This document shows, piece after piece, positions 62,932 to 64,000 of a DNA stretch of 64,000 nucleotides. Under the pieces are notes generated by a model. The model was not told where the DNA came from. It made no database searches and saw nothing but the letters and a program-made list of their open reading frames with translations. Each line of letters opens with the position of its first letter. The stretch's first letter is position 1. The stretch lies in assembly GCF_001905545.1 (NCBI RefSeq), contig NZ_LIPD01000003.1:1-64000 (forward strand), given 5' to 3'. The stretch comes from Streptomyces sp. CB02056 (GTDB taxonomy: Bacteria > Actinomycetota > Actinomycetes > Streptomycetales > Streptomycetaceae). A program made the position numbers and the translations under genes.

Positions 62932-62960
62932 TTCCTACTCGCGAGTAGCTTCGCTACAGT
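62932..62960 (+). promoter_or_regulatory. Candidate promoter with perfect 14-bp operator palindrome
   Basis: CTACTCGCGAGTAG (62935-62948) is a perfect palindrome. It sits between TTCCTA (62932-62937) and TACAGT (62955-62960), spaced 17 bases, in front of the hydroxybutyryl-CoA dehydrogenase gene. TACTCGCGAGTA-type sites resemble TetR-family operators of acyl-CoA metabolism in actinomycetes (from memory). Confidence 0.6.
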
Positions 62961-63320
62961 GGCCGGGCACGCACCACCGCCGGGCTTCGGGAGCCGCACC
63001 GGCGGCAGGCCGCGGTCGCCGCTTCTCCGGCGCCCGCGCGGTGCGCCTTCACCTTCACCGGCCGGTGCCGCGGACCGCGGCGGGCCGGGTTCCTCCTCGT
63101 ATCAGGGCCGCCTCCTTCACCTTCGAGCGCCTGAGCACCACGGCACACCCGCGATCGGGCCGGAGCGGACCGGCCCCCGGCCCGGTGTGCCGACACCCCG
63201 TCATCTCCCCAGCCCTCGCGCGTGGACCCTCCTCCGGCGGCGGCCGCCCCCGGCGTACGGGCGCGGCGGCGTGCCCGCCGGAGCACGCGCGGGCCCTTCA
63301 TGACTAGGAGTACAGGACAG
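62961..63320 (+). other. Long GC-rich leader upstream of the dehydrogenase gene
   Basis: 360 bp. If the promoter at 62932-62960 drives the dehydrogenase gene, the mRNA leader is about 350 bases. It contains no convincing reading frame. Several CCGGCC-type inverted repeats are possible but no single long hairpin stands out. A second start site nearer the ATG is also possible. Confidence 0.4.
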
Positions 63321-64000
63321 ATGGAGCGTCCCTTCCCCACTGTCGCCGTCGTCGGCCTCGGCACGATGGGTGCCGGCGTCGCGGTGGCCGTCGCCAAGAG
63401 CGGCCGCCGGGTGATCGGCATCGAGGCCACCGAGGACTCGGCCGCCCGGGCGCTGGCCCGGATCGAGGAGGCCACCGCGCACGCGGTCGGCCGGGAGCGG
63501 CTCACCGCCGAGGAGCGCACCGGGCTGCTGGCCCGGATCTCGGTCGGCCACGAGCTCGCGGCCGCCGCCGGGGCGGACCTGGTGATCGAGGAGGTCCCCG
63601 AGCAGCTGGAGCTGAAGCGGGAGGTCTTCGCCGAGCTGGACCGGATCTGCCCGGAGGGCACCGTGCTGGCCACCGGCACCACCGCGCTGTCGGTGACCCG
63701 GATCGCCGCCGCGACCGCCCGTCCGGAGCGGGTGCTCGGCCTGCACTTCTTCAACCCGGTGCACGGCATGAAGCTGGTCGAGGTGGTCCGCACCGTGCTG
63801 ACCTCCGCGCGGACCGCCGAGGACGCCGCCGCCTTCGCCCGCGACCTCGGCAAGGAGCCGGTGGCGGCCGGCGACCGGGCCGGCTTCGTGGTGAACGGCC
63901 TGCTGTTCGCCTACCTGAACCAGGCCGCCGCGATGTTCGAGTCCAAGTACGCCTCGCGGGAGGACATCGACGCCGCGATGCGGCTCGGCTGCGGCCTGCC
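63321..64000 (+). CDS. 3-hydroxybutyryl-CoA dehydrogenase (5' part, runs off the window)
   Basis: 226 codons before the edge. It starts MERPFPTVAVVGLGTMGAGVAVAVAKSGRRVIGIE with the NAD-binding motif GLGTMG. It has VIEEVPEQLELKREVFAELDRICPEGTVLATGTTALSVTRIA, the catalytic His block HFFNPVHGMKLVEVV and GFVVNGLLFAYLNQAA. It oxidises or reduces 3-hydroxybutyryl-CoA in fatty acid or butyrate metabolism. AGGAG lies ten bases before the ATG. The stop lies outside. Confidence 0.93.
   Translation, partial: MERPFPTVAVVGLGTMGAGVAVAVAKSGRRVIGIEATEDSAARALARIEEATAHAVGRERLTAEERTGLLARISVGHELAAAAGADLVIEEVPEQLELKREVFAELDRICPEGTVLATGTTALSVTRIAAATARPERVLGLHFFNPVHGMKLVEVVRTVLTSARTAEDAAAFARDLGKEPVAAGDRAGFVVNGLLFAYLNQAAAMFESKYASREDIDAAMRLGCGL

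Overview
The window is a piece of a very GC-rich actinomycete chromosome. Third codon positions are nearly all G/C, GTG and TTG starts are common, and several genes appear to have very short or absent leaders. The gene content (fabG-fabI pair, TldD/TldE pair, moaA, actP with a DUF485 partner, a 40-aa SGM_5486-type peptide, a FHA-domain ABC transporter, an Asp23/AmaP block) points to Streptomycetaceae, i.e. Streptomyces or Kitasatospora. Most of it looks like conserved core chromosome. The clearest accessory parts are a polysaccharide locus (about 42.3-53.9 kb) and a small palindrome-ended element (25.6 kb). I see no tRNA, complete rRNA gene, CRISPR array, prophage or transposase.

Layout. 0-0.4 kb: leader and promoters of an rRNA operon reading off the left edge, then the tyrS terminator. 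0.4-8.7 kb: mostly minus-strand housekeeping genes (tyrS, a PQQ-like propeller protein, pterin carbinolamine dehydratase, DUF1272 zinc protein, TauE permease, SPFH-NfeD pair, ABC ATPase), plus one plus-strand HNH protein. 8.8-18.9 kb: a Streptomyces hypothetical, a GAF-kinase/LuxR two-component pair, a double-FHA ABC transporter, serB, sixA, and an MFS transporter divergent from a FadR-type regulator. 18.9-25.6 kb: fabG-fabI (FAS II), a lactamase-like hydrolase, tldD-tldE and kptA, whose stop codon lies at the junction with the MITE-like element. 25.9-34.8 kb: small membrane and zinc proteins, moaA, the acetate symporter pair, an alcohol dehydrogenase, an exonuclease-BRCT protein, SURF1, a MerR-thioredoxin pair and an SDR. 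34.8-38.8 kb: a five-gene Asp23/AmaP envelope operon, an enoyl-CoA hydratase and a small HTH protein. 39.1-42 kb: an ABC-F protein and a secreted or anchored propeller-like protein.

42.3-53.9 kb: a compact Wzx/Wzy-type exopolysaccharide locus. Its genes are a membrane glycosyl-1-phosphate transferase, an O-antigen ligase/polymerase, a MurJ-like flippase, a NodB deacetylase, two GT4 glycosyltransferases, a Wzz-like protein without a kinase domain, a FemAB/GNAT-like transferase and a secreted GH26 hydrolase facing the others. From the membrane transferase gene leftward, most genes overlap by 4-11 bp or are a few bp apart, the exception being 49 bp between the Wzz-like and GT4 genes, so they are probably one transcript.

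54-64 kb: SRPBCC protein and divergent HipA-like kinase, a secreted S8 protease, a split FluG-like pair (amidohydrolase plus glutamine-synthetase-like enzyme), a 903-aa RING-finger/TerD-like fusion protein, and the start of a 3-hydroxybutyryl-CoA dehydrogenase gene behind a perfect palindromic operator, cut by the right edge. All identifications come from reading the sequence and family knowledge; no search was run.
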